From positions 129,856,708 to 129,920,707 of the forward strand of contig NC_080064.1 of assembly GCF_949987535.1 (NCBI RefSeq): DNA of 64,000 bases, in the 5' to 3' direction. Source of the DNA: Balaenoptera acutorostrata. Its lineage: Eukaryota; Chordata; Mammalia; Artiodactyla; Balaenopteridae. The notes below the pieces were generated by a model, which saw only the letters and a program-made list of their open reading frames with translations, was not told the DNA's origin and did not search any database. A program made the translations under genes and the position numbers. Shown here in pieces: positions 43,483 through 56,045 of the stretch (position 1 is its first letter; each line of letters starts with the position of its first letter).

Positions 43483-44239
43483 TAGGTAATCTCAGCTGGG
43501 ATAATCAGCTGAGAACCTTTGACCAAATTTTTCCCTCCTTTGGTTAATATAATTTGAGAGGTAAGGTACCTGAGGAGGCAGATGGAACAGAACCAAAGAA
43601 TTCAAGAGGTTCTTGAACCCGGGAAGAGAAAGGCCAGTTTGTTGCTGATAGAGAGCCGAGGGAGTAAAGGCCACACACAGCCAGCCAGGCAGCAGGCGGC
43701 TGGCGCAGAGGGCCTGCAAACAATCTCTAACAATAATTCCCCACAACCTTTCCGCCAGGGTGTGGAAACCACCCACTTTGAGTTGACTGGTGTTCTGGGA
43801 ATTTGTTGGGTAATTGAAGAGGAAGAGGTAATTAATTGCACAGAGACCAAGGAAAATCTTGTCATCAGATTCAGTCTTCCTGGCCAGGCCATGGGTGGGG
43901 TGCTAAGAGGATGGATCACAGCTCTGTCCTAGGCCACAAAAGCATTGCCTGGCTTAGACCCTCCACGCAGGCCCACGGAGGTTCTCACACAAAGATGAAC
44001 TGTGTTCTCCCACGTGGCTCATGAGAACTTGCACAGCACCTCTTCCACGGGGCACCCTTAGATTCACACCCTCGCCTCCTCCAGCAGCTCCTTCCCTGGA
44101 TGCCTTCTGAGATCTGCTCCTGGGTTTCCAGGGTCCCATCTTTGGTTGTCCCTCTCCATTCCTAGCGTCTCAACTCTCAAAGCACTTTCCTCTCTCCTAC
44201 TATAGAATGGCCTTCAAAGTATTCCTAATTCTATTTCTT
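43483..44239. other. Unassigned DNA
   Basis: Open frames up to 116 codons on both strands have no recognised domain. No repeat named. Confidence 0.4.
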
Positions 44240-44380
44240 CAAAGTCAGTCATTCAAAAAACTATTTATGAAGCATATACTATGTGCCAGACACAGTAAGA
44301 GGCACTGAGGATCCAGCAGGGACCAAGAGAAGCAAAGTCCCTGGCTTCGTTGAGCTGATATTCTAGGGGACTTTCACAAA
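44240..44380 (-). repeat. L2 LINE relic, antisense
   Basis: GAAGCATATACTATGTGCCA, AGGCACTGAGGATCCAGCAG and GAGCTGATATTCTAG are antisense L2 3' sequence. Confidence 0.8.
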
Positions 44381-46169
44381 AGGAGAGTTTAGACCTGGGT
44401 GGAAGGGATACAGGAACAACTTACCCAAAATGATTCAGTGATTTGCCCTTGCACGTCTGATTGAAATGACAGCCTGTCAGGATGGGTGAAGCACAGGGAC
44501 TGAGACACTGTCCCTGACATTGAGCAGCAGCCTGGGGCAAGTCACTTGGGTTCTTGGGCTTAATGACTCAAGCCTCTCAGGAGTCACCTGCGCAGCCCAG
44601 GAATTCACCTACACAAACCTTATCTGAGGCAGGAATGTGGTCCGTGTGTGGCTTGTGTCACCATCGCCTGCCTAGAGTTTCTAGGCTGAGGATTCAGAGG
44701 AAGGGAAGGTTGCTACGGCTTCCCCATGTACTTCCTCTTGCTTTGACCTCTTCCACGTTTGCAACAATAATCCCATGGGCCTTTGCAGGTTCTGTCCACA
44801 TACACCTTCTGGAAGCAGATGGTCTGCCTGTTGGCATCATGTGAGACACATTGCCAGGGGTCAGTCCAGCATTAATTTACATTGAAAATTCGCAGGGTAG
44901 GAGAAGTTAAATAATTTAACTGGTAAGTAGGTAAAATATTAATTTTACATGGAAAAAAAGGTATTAGGAAACAGAATGAAAGTTTCACATGAATTTCAAA
45001 GTTAAAGACATAAGAGGTCAAATAAATATCAGCTTTTTGGTTGCAGGTTTAGGCTTTACTTCCCAATCCTATAAGGGATTTAGACTCCCTCCCCTTAGTC
45101 CTATGTTGAGGACTGGTTTGAAAAGTTCTGGTATGAGGCTGCCCACTGAGGTACCTCTGCCTTTGGGATACCTTCTCCCAAACCCTCTCCAAGCAGAAAG
45201 GGAAATGTGAGCCTCAAGGAGGCAAATTCATTCAGCTGTTAGTAGGCTTTTATAACAGCAAACCCAACCAGACGTGGCCCTGAGCAACAGGACAAATTAT
45301 TCTCTCTCACCATAAGAGCTTCCAAAGCAGAGAAGTCCCAAGGTTACATAAATGAGTGGTTCAAAGATATTACCAAAGACCCAGGTTCTTTCCATTTTCT
45401 CTCTACCATCCTCAGCTTGTAGGTATTTGTGCTCGTGGTATCCAGATAACTGGTACAGTTCCAAGCCCTGTAGACTCACACAGTGACATGGGAAGGCAGG
45501 AAAAACGGGAGCATCCTACCTTGCATCCCTTTTAAAAAACAAGAGAAACTTACCCTGTAGGTTTCCCCCACCCTAGCAGATTTCCCTTCACATTGCACTG
45601 GATGGAATTAAAGCACAAAATTACAGACAAAAGAAATGGAATTACTATGATTGAATTATCTAATCCATATTCTCCTACCTCCCAGGGCTAGGTAGGGACC
45701 TGTCTTACCCCTGAAGAGTGTGGACACCAATACCTGAACCAAATCAGGGGTCTGTCAGCAAGGCAGAGTGCAGCTAGCTAGCAGGTACCAGCAGGGAGGC
45801 CGCCAATAGTGTGGCTAACTCAGAACTCCCATCTTCCCTCATCTCCCATCACAGATAGCCCTGCAGGAAAAGTGGGTGATTAACTGGGGAAAAACAAATG
45901 TCAGGTGGCTTTCTGTTCCTGAGATGAAAGAGTTTCATTACATTTGGGGTTTAATAATACAATTTAAGCAACACTTCCAAACTTGAAAGTGCTTTCCAAA
46001 CTTGAAAACTTTTGTCAACTTGGAAGAAAGAACCAAGCCGAGGTCAGCTGAAGCCTGACGTCTTCCATGGAGCAGGTTATGGAAGTGTCTACCTACTCAG
46101 GGTCTGTGACACACGCTTGGATGACAGAGTCATTCGGAACTGCAATCAGAAGCACAGTACATGAAAGCT
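44381..46169. other. Unassigned, apparently unique DNA
   Basis: No gene recognised. About 45974-46012 holds a small imperfect duplication (TTCCAAACTTGAAA twice). Confidence 0.4.
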
Positions 46170-46300
46170 AGATTTGTTGGTCATCCGCTCTCCTAGATGT
46201 TACACATCTCATTACACAGATAAGCCAGTGGAAGAGCAGACAGGGAAAGGCCTTGCCCAAGGTCAGACAGTGAAGTGTCAGAGGTAAGAAGGGAGCCTGG
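46170..46300 (-). repeat. MIR SINE fragment, antisense
   Basis: CCTTGCCCAAGGTCAGACAG and AGTGAAGTGTCAGAGG are the antisense MIR core. Confidence 0.7.
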
Positions 46301-47179
46301 TATGTTGTCCACCTGTTTTCACAAAGCTTTTTAGCTCCCACTCAAGCCCACCTAACCAATGAGCCTTTTCACAATTCAATAAATACCTGCAAATAACCAG
46401 AGTCCCATGGATACCACACACCATAAGAATAGGAGGACAAGAGGGGGTGATGGGGAGAAGGAAATTGGAGGTGACCTTCCTGAAGCATAAACCTTCCTGG
46501 AAACACACAGAAAGTGGGAGTGCCTAATCTTGGATTGAATAAAACTGGAGTCGGTTCATCTTCTGTAACCTCTAGGGATAAGTTGCAGGGCACTAGAGGA
46601 AGAAAAGAAATGAAAAGAGCATTTATGATGCAGTTAAAAATAGATGTGATGCCAGATTTTAACAGATGAATGTGGGTTTTAGCTAGAGAAAGAAAAAAGG
46701 CCTTTGTTCCTGGTTCACATTCTCCACTGACATAGACAGGGCTGCCTGGATATCACACAGGCTCTAAGAACTTCCTTTTAGAGATCCTACCTTACATCAT
46801 ATTAAGCATATTAAGATGCACCCTTATCACGTGTTAAACAATTGATATACAACTCTGTTTGAGGTAGGTTGTGTTGCATTTGACTAATTGAAAGAATCAT
46901 TTCTGTGGACATTTACTGAAACATTCACTTCCTTTTTTCCATATTGCACTTTGCATGTCTCGAAGGTGTATTTTTTCCATGTCTTGTCTCAAATACTTTA
47001 ATACTCCTGTGAAAAATTCTAAGCACTAGGCCCTATGCCTACAGCATCAGATGGGTAAAATGAGAAACCGTGGATCTTTAGACCCTGGACCTCCACATAG
47101 AGAGCTGGTGGTAGTTGAGTTGGGGAAGGTAGCCGTTACAGTTGTCACCTACCTTAGCGCTATGTGTGATAGGACTACT
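46301..47179. other. Unassigned DNA
   Basis: No gene or named repeat recognised. Confidence 0.4.
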
Positions 47180-47370
47180 TCACATCTGTGTAGTACTCTG
47201 TGCCTTACTCAGATCTTTCATGTATTTTATTTCATTTTCTCCTCTTCAACAGCCTAGTAGGTAGACAATGAATTAATTCTATTGATCAGGAAACTTTGGT
47301 TCAAAGGGGTTAACTTGTTCAGCATCACACAACTAGTATGTGAAGGAACCCAGATTCCAAGAGAGGTCTT
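47180..47370 (-). repeat. MIR-type SINE, antisense
   Basis: GATCAGGAAACTTTGGTTCA, AGGGGTTAACTTGTTCAGCA and TCACACAACTAGTATGTG follow antisense MIR. Confidence 0.72.
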
Positions 47371-48154
47371 AACACTCAACTGTGTGCTTTGGGTCACAGC
47401 TTCAACTCCCTGTTAACAGCCATCTCCTGAGTTTTCTACTTCACGACCAGGAGAGGGGAAAAGCAGTTGACCCCACTTCTCCTGGAATCTGGAACTAGTT
47501 GGAGTGAGACATCATTGGCTTGAGTTTATCAGGTGCAGATGGTTCATTTGAATAAGAATAAGATCAAATGTCTTTCTTAAGATGACAGGCCCAGACTCTG
47601 ACTTCTACCATGCCAGCCTACAACCTCTGTGACATTTAAGTCCTGAGCACCCAAGTTTCTCTACACAAGTTCTGTGCAACCCTCTTCTTCTTCCTAATCC
47701 CGAGTTGGTATCAAAAACGGGGCAGTATGACCCTGGAAACAGGTCCCCATCCCTATGAGAAATCTAAAGTGATTGTTCCCTTTGGCCTTTCAGAGTTTGG
47801 GAAAGAACCATGACAGCCAGGATTCCCAATGTTTGCACAAGTTTACCACTAATGATGAAAGCATAGGGTGGGCAAGGAAAGGACACCCCAGTTAGCTGCT
47901 CTCTTCCAGATGTCTGGAATAATCCTGTGAGAAAGAATAACAGCCTGTGAGGAGAACCTTAGCATTCTTGCTCACCTGTTTGCTTGGCTAAGCCTCCCTA
48001 ATGATTTGCAAACTACTCCTCCAGATACTTATCCTTTGACCACTTTGAATTCTGTATTGTGAGATGTCAAATAGAAACCCAAAGTGGAGGTTACACATAT
48101 TTTGGCTGATTGTTATGGGATTGTTCTGATGGACTCTTTCGACCATCCTTCCTA
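47371..48154. other. Unassigned DNA
   Basis: No gene or named repeat recognised. Confidence 0.4.
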
Positions 48155-48270
48155 TAATATCTTTTAAAGTCCTTGAAGACGGGGACCATTTTTTGGAGCT
48201 ACCACCGCATCTACCACAGTGCTAAGCATGGAGTCATTGCTCAATAAATATGTATTTATTTTGACCCTGT
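48155..48270 (+). repeat. L2 LINE 3' terminus
   Basis: AGTCCTTGAAGACGGGGACC, CACAGTGCTAAGCATGGAG and CTCAATAAATATGTATTT match the L2 3' end. Confidence 0.8.
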
Positions 48271-48609
48271 CTCACCCTGGCTGTCCACTAGAGGAAGCTC
48301 AGTGGGAAATGAGTCATACCTGAAGATGTCACAATTACTCCACTCAGAACTTCCTTTTAAAACATCCATTCTTCAAGTTCTTCTTTGAAGACCATCTCAT
48401 TACGTTAATAGTGCTAATACTGGAATTGTAAACCCCACACGTGACAACATCATTTATAGCCAGACAGAGTTCTTCCAAAATCCCAGAGTTTTCAGAGGAA
48501 ACCAGACATTCCTCCATCATCACTCTCCCCTCAAGCATTCTCCCCTTTGCTCTAGAAGTGATGTTATGTAGTTTCTGAGAAGGAGGAATTGTCATTACAC
48601 ATTGCCTCT

Positions 48610-49080
48610 TTGTGACTGTTCACTGCACTTGGAATAAAATGCAAAATCCTTCCCATGGCTCCTGCCCGCTTCTTCAGTCTCACTTCCTCATTCTCCCCTT
48701 CCCCTCAGGGTCCGAGCCACAAGACCCATCTTAATTAATTTCTTGAACACTCAAGTTTCTCTTTACCACAGTGTCTCAAAGGAAAGTGTTTCCCCTGCCT
48801 GGAAAGATTCTCCAAAACGGATTAGTAAAGTCTCAGGTCTTGCTTTAAATGTAACCTGCTTCCTTGACCACAAAAGTATAGTTGGTTTGCTCCCCATTCA
48901 TTGTCTCTGTCATATTATCTATATTTTATCCTTTGCAGCACTTATTTTAATTTATAATTGAATATTTTTTTGCCTTCAGTGGACTGAAAACCCCTGAGAG
49001 CACAGACCGTGTTAATCTTATTCCTCTCTGTGTCTCTATTGCCTGACCCAGAGCTTCACACCAAGTAGGGCCTCACTAAA
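48610..49080 (+). repeat. L2 LINE relic, sense
   Basis: GGAATAAAATGCAAAATCCT, CCCCTGCCTGGAAAGATTC, CCTGAGAGCACAGACCGTG and CTCTATTGCCTGACCCAGAG follow L2 in order for about 470 bp. Confidence 0.75.
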
Positions 49081-49200
49081 CAGAAAGAAAGAAAGAAAGA
49101 AAGAGGGAGAGAGAGGGAGAGAGAGAGAGAGGAAGGAAGGACAAAGGAAGGAAGGAAGGAAGGAAGAGAGGGAGGGAGGGATAGAGGGAGGGAGGGAAGA
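49079..49200. repeat. Polypurine (GAAA)n/(GA)n/(GGAA)n microsatellite
   Basis: About 120 bp of almost pure purine on the plus strand, stepping through AAAG, GAGAGG, GGAA and GGGA units. Such tracts can form triplex (H-DNA). Confidence 0.95.
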
Positions 49201-49639
49201 ATAGATGCTTCAAGAGAAATTTGTCACTTGCTTTCTGAATCTCCTTCCTATTTGTCCATCTCAGGTCCTTCCAGGAGGCTGAGGAACATATTCTTCTAAT
49301 CAGAAGACTCTAGAAACATAGGTATATAGATAAGTTACTTTTGGGGGGGTGTGTGTGATGAGGTAGGGGTAGGGGGTTAATTGGTTTCTTCCAGCAGAAT
49401 GAGGTATGAAATATACCAGGAATGAAGAGAAATGTACAGCATGCAGGTTGGGCATCATGTTGAATTCAGGAGTCCAGTTCCTAGGGCAGAAATACATCCT
49501 TACAGCCTAAAGAAACTACTCATTTTAGAGCTGTTCGTGGTTTAGTAGGTGACAGATTGTAACCTCTAGCAAATGTAGGTCATATGCTGCTGTTTCCTTC
49601 TCTACTCACAGATGACTTCTGTACTCCAAATATATAGGG
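49201..49639. other. Unassigned DNA
   Basis: No gene or named repeat recognised. Confidence 0.4.
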
Positions 49640-50430
49640 GTTCTTCCCCACACTAAGTGGTTCTCCAACACTATCTGGGTGTCCTACAATTTAACTCAAT
49701 TCTGAGACTATCAACCCAGAGACAGCATCAAATCTCACTGATTAAGGGCTCAATCCCACAGGACTGCCCCCACTTCAGATGCCAGTCACAAGCCCAGGTT
49801 TTCACCTGGGCTCTGACTGACCTACCCACCCCCCAACCCTGGGTTGGATAATTTACTAGACTAGCTGACAGAATTCAGGGAGACGGTTTATTATTACTGA
49901 CTTACTTAGATATGAAGAGAGATATAGGGTGAGGTCCAGAAAAATTCCTAGCACAGGAGCTTCTGTCCTCTGGGAGTTTGGGCTATGCCACTCTCCCTGC
50001 CTGTGGATGCATTCTTGTTCACCAAGCTCTCTGAATCTCATGCTTAGGGATTTTTATGGATGCTTCATTACATAGATATAATTGATTAAATTATTGGCCA
50101 CTGGTGATTGATCCAAAGTCCAGACCCTCCTCTCTACAGAGGTGGAGAAGGGGCTAAAAGTTCCAAACTTCTAATCAGGTGGTTAGTTCTCCTGACAACC
50201 AGCACCTGTTGAGTGGTTATCTAGGAGCTTTACCCAAACTCCTCTCATTAACAAATTCAGGTGTGGTGGAAAGAACCTCGTTGTGAATAACAAAACACTT
50301 TCTTCTCATCTTTATGACTCTTATCACTTGGGGAATTCCAAGGGTTTTAGGAACTCTGCCAGGAAAGGGGATGAAGGCTGAATATATATTTATTATTATA
50401 AATCACAATATCACAGCCACCTCAAGGTAA
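49640..50430. repeat. Probable ERV LTR relic
   Basis: AACCCAGAGACAGCATCAAA, GGGCTCAATCCCACAGGACT, GGGATTTTTATGGATGCTTC and GGGAATTCCAAGGGTTTTAG occur in the order of a mammalian ERV LTR. I recognise it as an LTR but cannot name the subfamily. No viral gene is present. Confidence 0.55.
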
Positions 50431-50999
50431 GACTGCTAATGAGTCCTATCATTTTTAAAAGATGACCTAGGATCAGGAGGGATGTATTCAGTCCCTCAAG
50501 AGAAGAAGATAATGTAGACGAGAAACTGCCTTCCCTGCACTTCTCAATTTACCTACAGGTCCATGGGAGGCAGAGTCTGATGTAGAATGCCAAGCAGTCC
50601 TCCTGTCTTTCATTGGCTGGTGTTGATGGCTTTAATTAGATTACATATTTAGGGAGATTTACACCCTGGTTCAATTGTAATTTTCCATGGGATTCTAACT
50701 GCAGGTGTCCCAGAACCAAATGTCCTCAATAAACCTCAGTTCAGCTCAGCACATGTGGATGGAAGAAAGCTGGTGCTCTGCTAGTTTTCTTTCCTGACTT
50801 CTCTGTTTTCCATAGCGGCAGGCACAACTATGTGCCAGTGACATCACTGGGGCTCTGTGGTTCCAGCAGTGCTGGGGGAATGTGTAGGCAATTTACCCTA
50901 CCTGTCCCGTAGTGGGCTAGCAGTCCATTTGTTACCATGTCTCCTTTGCCTAAAGAACCTAGTTTTCCCATATCTAGATCTATTACAGGTAAAATTGAT
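50431..50999. other. Unassigned DNA
   Basis: No gene or named repeat recognised. Confidence 0.4.
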
Positions 51000-51195
51000 A
51001 AACTGTTAGAGTCTTCGTTAATCTCTTATCTACCGTACTAACTCTGTGATCTTGGGAAAGTTACTTTGCCTGCCTCAGTCTCCTCATCTCTAAAATGGGG
51101 ATAATATTAATACCTACTCATAGAGTTAACCAATAAATGAGCTATTATATGGAAAGCACATAGAAATGTATAATAATAATTAGGGCTTCATAAAT
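51000..51195 (+). repeat. MIR SINE
   Basis: CTGTGATCTTGGGAAAGTTA, CTCAGTCTCCTCATCTCTAA and AATGGGGATAATATTAATAC are MIR sense core. Confidence 0.88.
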
Positions 51196-51237
51196 GTTAT
51201 TTGATATGACTAATATTACTGTATCATTACTACTGCA

Positions 51238-51529
51238 GAGTTAGCTCCAGGAAGAGAAAGAATTGAACTTATTCATTCCTGTGTCCCAGGGACCTGACTC
51301 AGTACTTGACACACTGAAGGGCTCAACAAATATGTGTGGAATTGAATTCAACTTCCCTAGCACTAATTATCTGCACCATTCAAATGCTTGCTTTTCACCT
51401 AGTTGCTTGCTCTGACTTTTAGTATGCAAATTATATACTCCCACCTGAGCTGTGGTTTCCTGGAAGTACAGAATTTCTCAGTTACCTTTGTATGCCCCAC
51501 ACCATTTGGCTCATAGTAGTGGTGCTTGA
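51238..51529 (+). repeat. L2 LINE 3'-end pieces
   Basis: Two L2-like ends, 51238-51345 (GAGTTAGCTCCAGGAAGAGA, GGGCTCAACAAATATGTGTG) and 51440-51529 (CCTTTGTATGCCCCACACCA, TCATAGTAGTGGTGCTTGAT). An L1 cuts off the second. Confidence 0.65.
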
Positions 51530-51537
51530 TAACTCTT

Positions 51538-52781
51538 TTATTTTTTATTATTTTTATTGAAGTATAGTTGATTTACAATGTTTCAGGTATACAGCAAAGT
51601 GATCAGTTATATATAGTTTTTCAGATTCTTTTTCTTTTTTTATAAATTTATTTATTTTATTTTATTTATTTATTTTTGGCTGCACTGGGTCTTCGTTGCT
51701 GAACACAGGCTTTCTCTAGTTGTGGCGGGCCGGGGCTCCTCTTTGTTGTGGTGCATGAGCTTCTCACTGCAGTGGCTTCTCTTGTTGCAGAGCACAAGCT
51801 CTAGGCGCACGGGCTTCAGTAGTTGTGGCTTGTGGGCTCTAGAGCGCAGGCTCAGTAGTTGTGGTGCATGGGCTTAGTTGCTCTACGGCTTGTGGGATCT
51901 TCCTGGACCAGGGCTCGAACCCGTGTCCCCTGCATTGGCAGGCGGATTCTTAACCACTGCACCACCCGGGAAGTCCCCAGATTCTTTTTCATTATAGGTT
52001 ATTACAAGATTTTGAATATAGTTCCCTGTGCTATACAGTAGGTCCTTGTTTGTTATCTATTTTATATGTTGTAGTGTGTATATTTTAATCCGATACTCCT
52101 AATTTATCCCTCTCCCCCTCCTTCCACTTTGGTAACCATAAGTTTGTTTTCTACAACTGTGACTCTATTTCTGTTTTGTAAATAAGTTCATTTGTACCCT
52201 TTTTTTTAGATTCCACATATAAGCAAATTTATGTGATATTTGTCTTTCTCTCTCTGGCTTACTTCACTTAGTATGATAATCTCTAGGTCCACCCATGTTG
52301 CTGCAAATGGAATTATTTCATTCTTTTTATGGCTAAGTAATATTCCATTGTAAATATGTACCACATCTTCTCTATCCATTCATCTGTCAATGGACATTTA
52401 GGTTGCTTCCATGTTCTGGCTAGCGTAAATAGAGCTGCAATAAACATTGGGGTGCATGTATCTTTTTGAATTATGCTTTTCTCCAGATATATGCCCAGGA
52501 GTGGGATTGCAGGATCATATAGTAGCTCTAGTTTTAGTTTTTAAGGAACTTCCATACTGTTCCCCATAGTGACTGTACCAATTTACATTCCTACCTACAG
52601 TGTAGGAGGGTTCCCTTTTCTCCACACCCTCTCCAGCATTTATTATTTGTAGACTTTTTGATGATGGCCATTCTGACCAGTGTGGTCAAACTCATCGTAG
52701 TTTTGATTTGCATTTCTCTAATAATTAGCAATGTTGGGCATCTTTTCATGTGCCATCTGTATTTCTTCTTTGGAGAACTGG
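51538..52781 (-). mobile_element. 5'-truncated L1, minus strand, split by a CHR SINE
   Basis: Antisense 3' UTR (AGTATAGTTGATTTACAATG) to ORF2 (CACCCTCTCCAGCATTTATT, CATTTCTCTAATAATTAGC). The TSD is TAACTCTT (51530-51537 and 52782-52789). A CHR SINE occupies 51635-51977. Confidence 0.85.
51635..51977 (-). mobile_element. CHR-type SINE, minus strand
   Basis: The plus strand reads the tail first (TTTATTTATTTTTGGCTGC) and ends GGATTCTTAACCACTGCACC, then GGGAAGTCCC. The reverse-complement B box appears as GGGCTCGAACCC. The TSD is CAGATTCTTTTTC (51622-51634 and 51978-51990). Confidence 0.93.
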
Positions 52782-52789
52782 TAACTCTT

Positions 52790-53620
52790 CACAGACTTAA
52801 AATGTTACATTTCTTAATCCTGATAACAAGGAAATCATGTGGGATATTTGTAAGAGCGGCTGGTATGCATGCATTTACAATCCAATGTTGCCATAATTTA
52901 TGAGTGGGAGGAGATGTTCAAACCACCAGAGCGCTAAGACAAGAGGGGGCTGGAAGTGGTTACCTAAAGGCTGGACTGTATATTAGGCTGTATGTTCCTT
53001 GTGGTCAAAGAACATTTCTTTCTTCTTTCTCAGGCACCTCACACAGTGCCTGACATGTACCATGTACTCAGTGAATGTCAGTTAAATTGATAAATGTATT
53101 CATGCTGGAAACTCCAACATAGGAAGCTCACATTTCTCCCTCGTGTCCCATATATGCTTATCAGTCTGGCCCTGCTCCAGGCTACAGAGCTCCTGCCCCA
53201 CTCCACCCCCACTACCACATACTCTCTATCCCTCACTAGATCCTCACCTGAGTCTCAACTTGGCAAGAGGAGATTCATTTCGAAATCATGTTTGTGCAAA
53301 ATTAGCCACAAGCAGTTATGAACTCTCCTTGCTGTGCAGAAAGGTGTCGACGATGAGTTCTGCCTCCTGTCACATGGGAGAAAACCTTTCTTTGCTACTT
53401 CTTGAATGTATTCTGTTTTTGAACCAGCTCAACCTTAAGAATCAGTCTTCCCACCAGTATCAGGTCTTCGAAGAGTATTAGCAGAGAAACTGTCTTAGGA
53501 GATAGACCGGCCAGAACTACCAGGCAGACATGGTTCTGTCCTCAAACATGAGTGAGGAAGGAGCTTTTTGCCTTGATTCCCCAACCAACATCAACTTCCC
53601 CTTTTTAAACAAAGGCTGTG
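52790..53620. other. Mostly unassigned; L2 fragment inside
   Basis: About 52985-53098 is an L2 3' end (TGTATGTTCCTTGTGGTCAA, CAGTGCCTGACATGTACCAT). The remainder has no recognised gene; a 112-codon frame at 53143 shows no domain. Confidence 0.5.
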
Positions 53621-53941
53621 GGAGTTCCTTGGTAGCGCAGTGGTTAAGAATCTGCCTGCCAATGCAGGGGACACGGGTTCGATCCCTGGTCCGGGCAGAT
53701 CCCACATGCCGTGGAGCAACTAAGCCCGTGAGCCACAACTACTGAGCTTGCACTCTAGAGCCCGCGAGCCACAACTACTGAAGCCCGTGCACCTAGAGCC
53801 TGTGCTGGGCCACAAGAGAAGCCACCGCAATGAGAAGCCCGTGCATCGCGACGAAAAGTAGCCCCTACTCACCGCAACTAGAGAAAGCCTGTGCGCAGCA
53901 ACAAACACCAAATGCAACCAAAATAATTAATTAATTAATTA
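53621..53941 (+). mobile_element. CHR-type SINE
   Basis: GGAGTTCCTTGGTAGCGCAG head, B box GGTTCGATCCC, long CHR body, TTAATTAATTAATT tail. The TSD is TTTTTAAACAAAGGCTGTG (53602-53620) against TTTTTAAAAGGCAGTG (53942-53957). Confidence 0.9.
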
Positions 53942-53957
53942 TTTTTAAAAGGCAGTG

Positions 53958-55854
53958 TAAGATGTTTTGGATAGCAAAGGATAGATCTAACTATGAGCAG
54001 CTGAAAACAATAAGGATGTTGATATTTTGCATCACGTGAAGTCTGGAGGTAGGACAGTTTCAGAGTGGGTCAATTCATTGACACACAAACATCACAGATC
54101 TAGCTTACCTTTTCTGCAGCTTTCCCCCACAGTTCTAAGATCTGCTGTAGGTCAGGCCTCATATGCTGTCAAAAAGCTTCAGACACCGAAAGAGGGAATG
54201 TCCCCATCCTGGTCCCTCCATCAGACATTCCCCATGTCTCACTGGCCAGAATCAGCCCAATCTGCCCGTGCTTAAACAATCACTATGCAAGGTGAGGCCA
54301 CCACAATTGGCCTAGACCAATGAAGTCTCACCCTATGTGATTAGGTAGAGTCTAAGTTCCTCAAAAGGACAGAACCCTTTAAAGGAAGGCAACCAAAGTC
54401 AGGGCTTGACAGCGAGGTAGAAAGAAGGAAACGGCTCCCTGGCAGGCAACCAACAGTGTCTGCAACAGAGAGGTTTGGTCCCTTGGCCTCTCTAGGAAGG
54501 AAATGAGTAAAAGTATCTTAATTTTAAGTGTGGGAAAATCAAACTATTGTAAGACAAGGATCCTGCTTACTCAGAGCTGCAATCTGGTTGAAGAGATAAA
54601 GACTTCCGAAAGTGTTAACTCAGAATGGCTCTACCATTATTATCTGTGTGGGATGAAATAGTAACAAGGCCCCACTGAAATCTTCTACTATGCAAAATAC
54701 TAAAGTAGGCTCACCAGTGCAAAGAAAACAAAATCTTCTTGTAGTACATGCTGAGTCACATGGTTTAATGGTATGCACATCCCAGTTCCAGATAAATGTC
54801 AACACTGGAACGGTGATATTTGGCTTTAGTTTCAGTCTCTGTTACAAAAGTGACCAATGCCTCCCTCTGAAGAATACAATGCTTTTTTTTCATGATCAAA
54901 AAAAATACAATTCACAACTTGCCTGGAGACTCTTCTGGGGGTTTTATAAAGGTTCTTTTGGAAAAACTTGAAATCTTCTAGTCCTCCTGAAGACGCGACT
55001 GCAAGTTTTCCTCTCAAAGATTTATATTAAGCATTAAATTGGATGATCAAGTTGCTGTTCTACTGATCAACTCATTATTCATTCACTTGACTTAAGGTCG
55101 GCGGGTCTCTCTCCTAGTCATACTCTCTGAAGCCTGGCAGGACCACAGGTGCTGAAAGCTCAGGACTCAATTTTGGTATCAGAAGAGCCAAAGGAGAACA
55201 AAGGGCACAGCCTCTGGGAGCCTCCACTGACTCTTCTACCCCCTTCCTCTCCGAAGTGCTCCCCACTGAGTCCTTCCTCCCCCTACAGCAGGCCTTCCCC
55301 AGCTGCTGGGCCCTCCACCCAGGATAAACGCAAGGCAATGCTCAGATTCCTCAGCAGTGAACAACCAACGCTACCCCCGTTATGAAATCTCTTCCTTCTC
55401 TGACCCTGCTTCTCTCCAGAGAGGGCTGGAGTGCGCTCTGGGCTCGGACCACAGAAGTAAATTTCCTCTGGAGCAACCTCGGAAAGAAGAAATGAGTCAT
55501 GAAGCTGCAGAGTGAAGTTACACAGAAAAGTCCCCAGAAGAAATAGCCAGGAGTTTTCAGAGGGCGGGCCAGTTAGCTAAAGTGTGGTCATCTCTGTTGT
55601 GCCTTGTCTAAGAGGATGAGTTTCCTACCTGTCAGAAAGAGTTGGCTAGAATCAGAGGGATGAGCTAAGTAAACTTTCAGGAGGATTGAGTTTCAAATGT
55701 TCCTGCCAGACAGGATTATATGTCCTCAAGCAGGTGTCTTTCTCCTGTGGCCCATGGTATCAGCTGTGTGTGCTCTTTTTCAGGGAGAAGTGGAAACACG
55801 GATCCACAGTTAGGAACTGGGGATTAAGATGAAAGAAGAAGGGAAGTATCACAC
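53958..55854. other. Unassigned, apparently unique DNA
   Basis: No gene or named repeat recognised. It is one of the longer repeat-poor stretches in the window. Confidence 0.4.
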
Positions 55855-56045
55855 AGTGTTTAAAAATTAGGCAAACTACCAAGGTTAAAATTCCTGCTCC
55901 GGGACTTACTAACTACACGGTTGAGTGCATTCCTATCTCTAGGCAAACATCCACTTATCTCTAAAACGGGAATAATAGTATCAATAGCTACACCACCAAA
56001 GTGTCAGGGGGAATTAAATAAGGTAGTAAAGCTACCAGAATATCG
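55855..56045 (+). repeat. MIR SINE
   Basis: TTCCTGCTCCGGGACTTACT, ATCTCTAAAACGGGAATAAT and AGGGGGAATTAAATAAGG follow MIR order with divergence. Confidence 0.7.

Noticed and set aside
49079..49200. CRISPR-like tandem repeats
   Set aside because: Units are 4-6 bp purine microsatellite repeats without spacers, in mammalian DNA.
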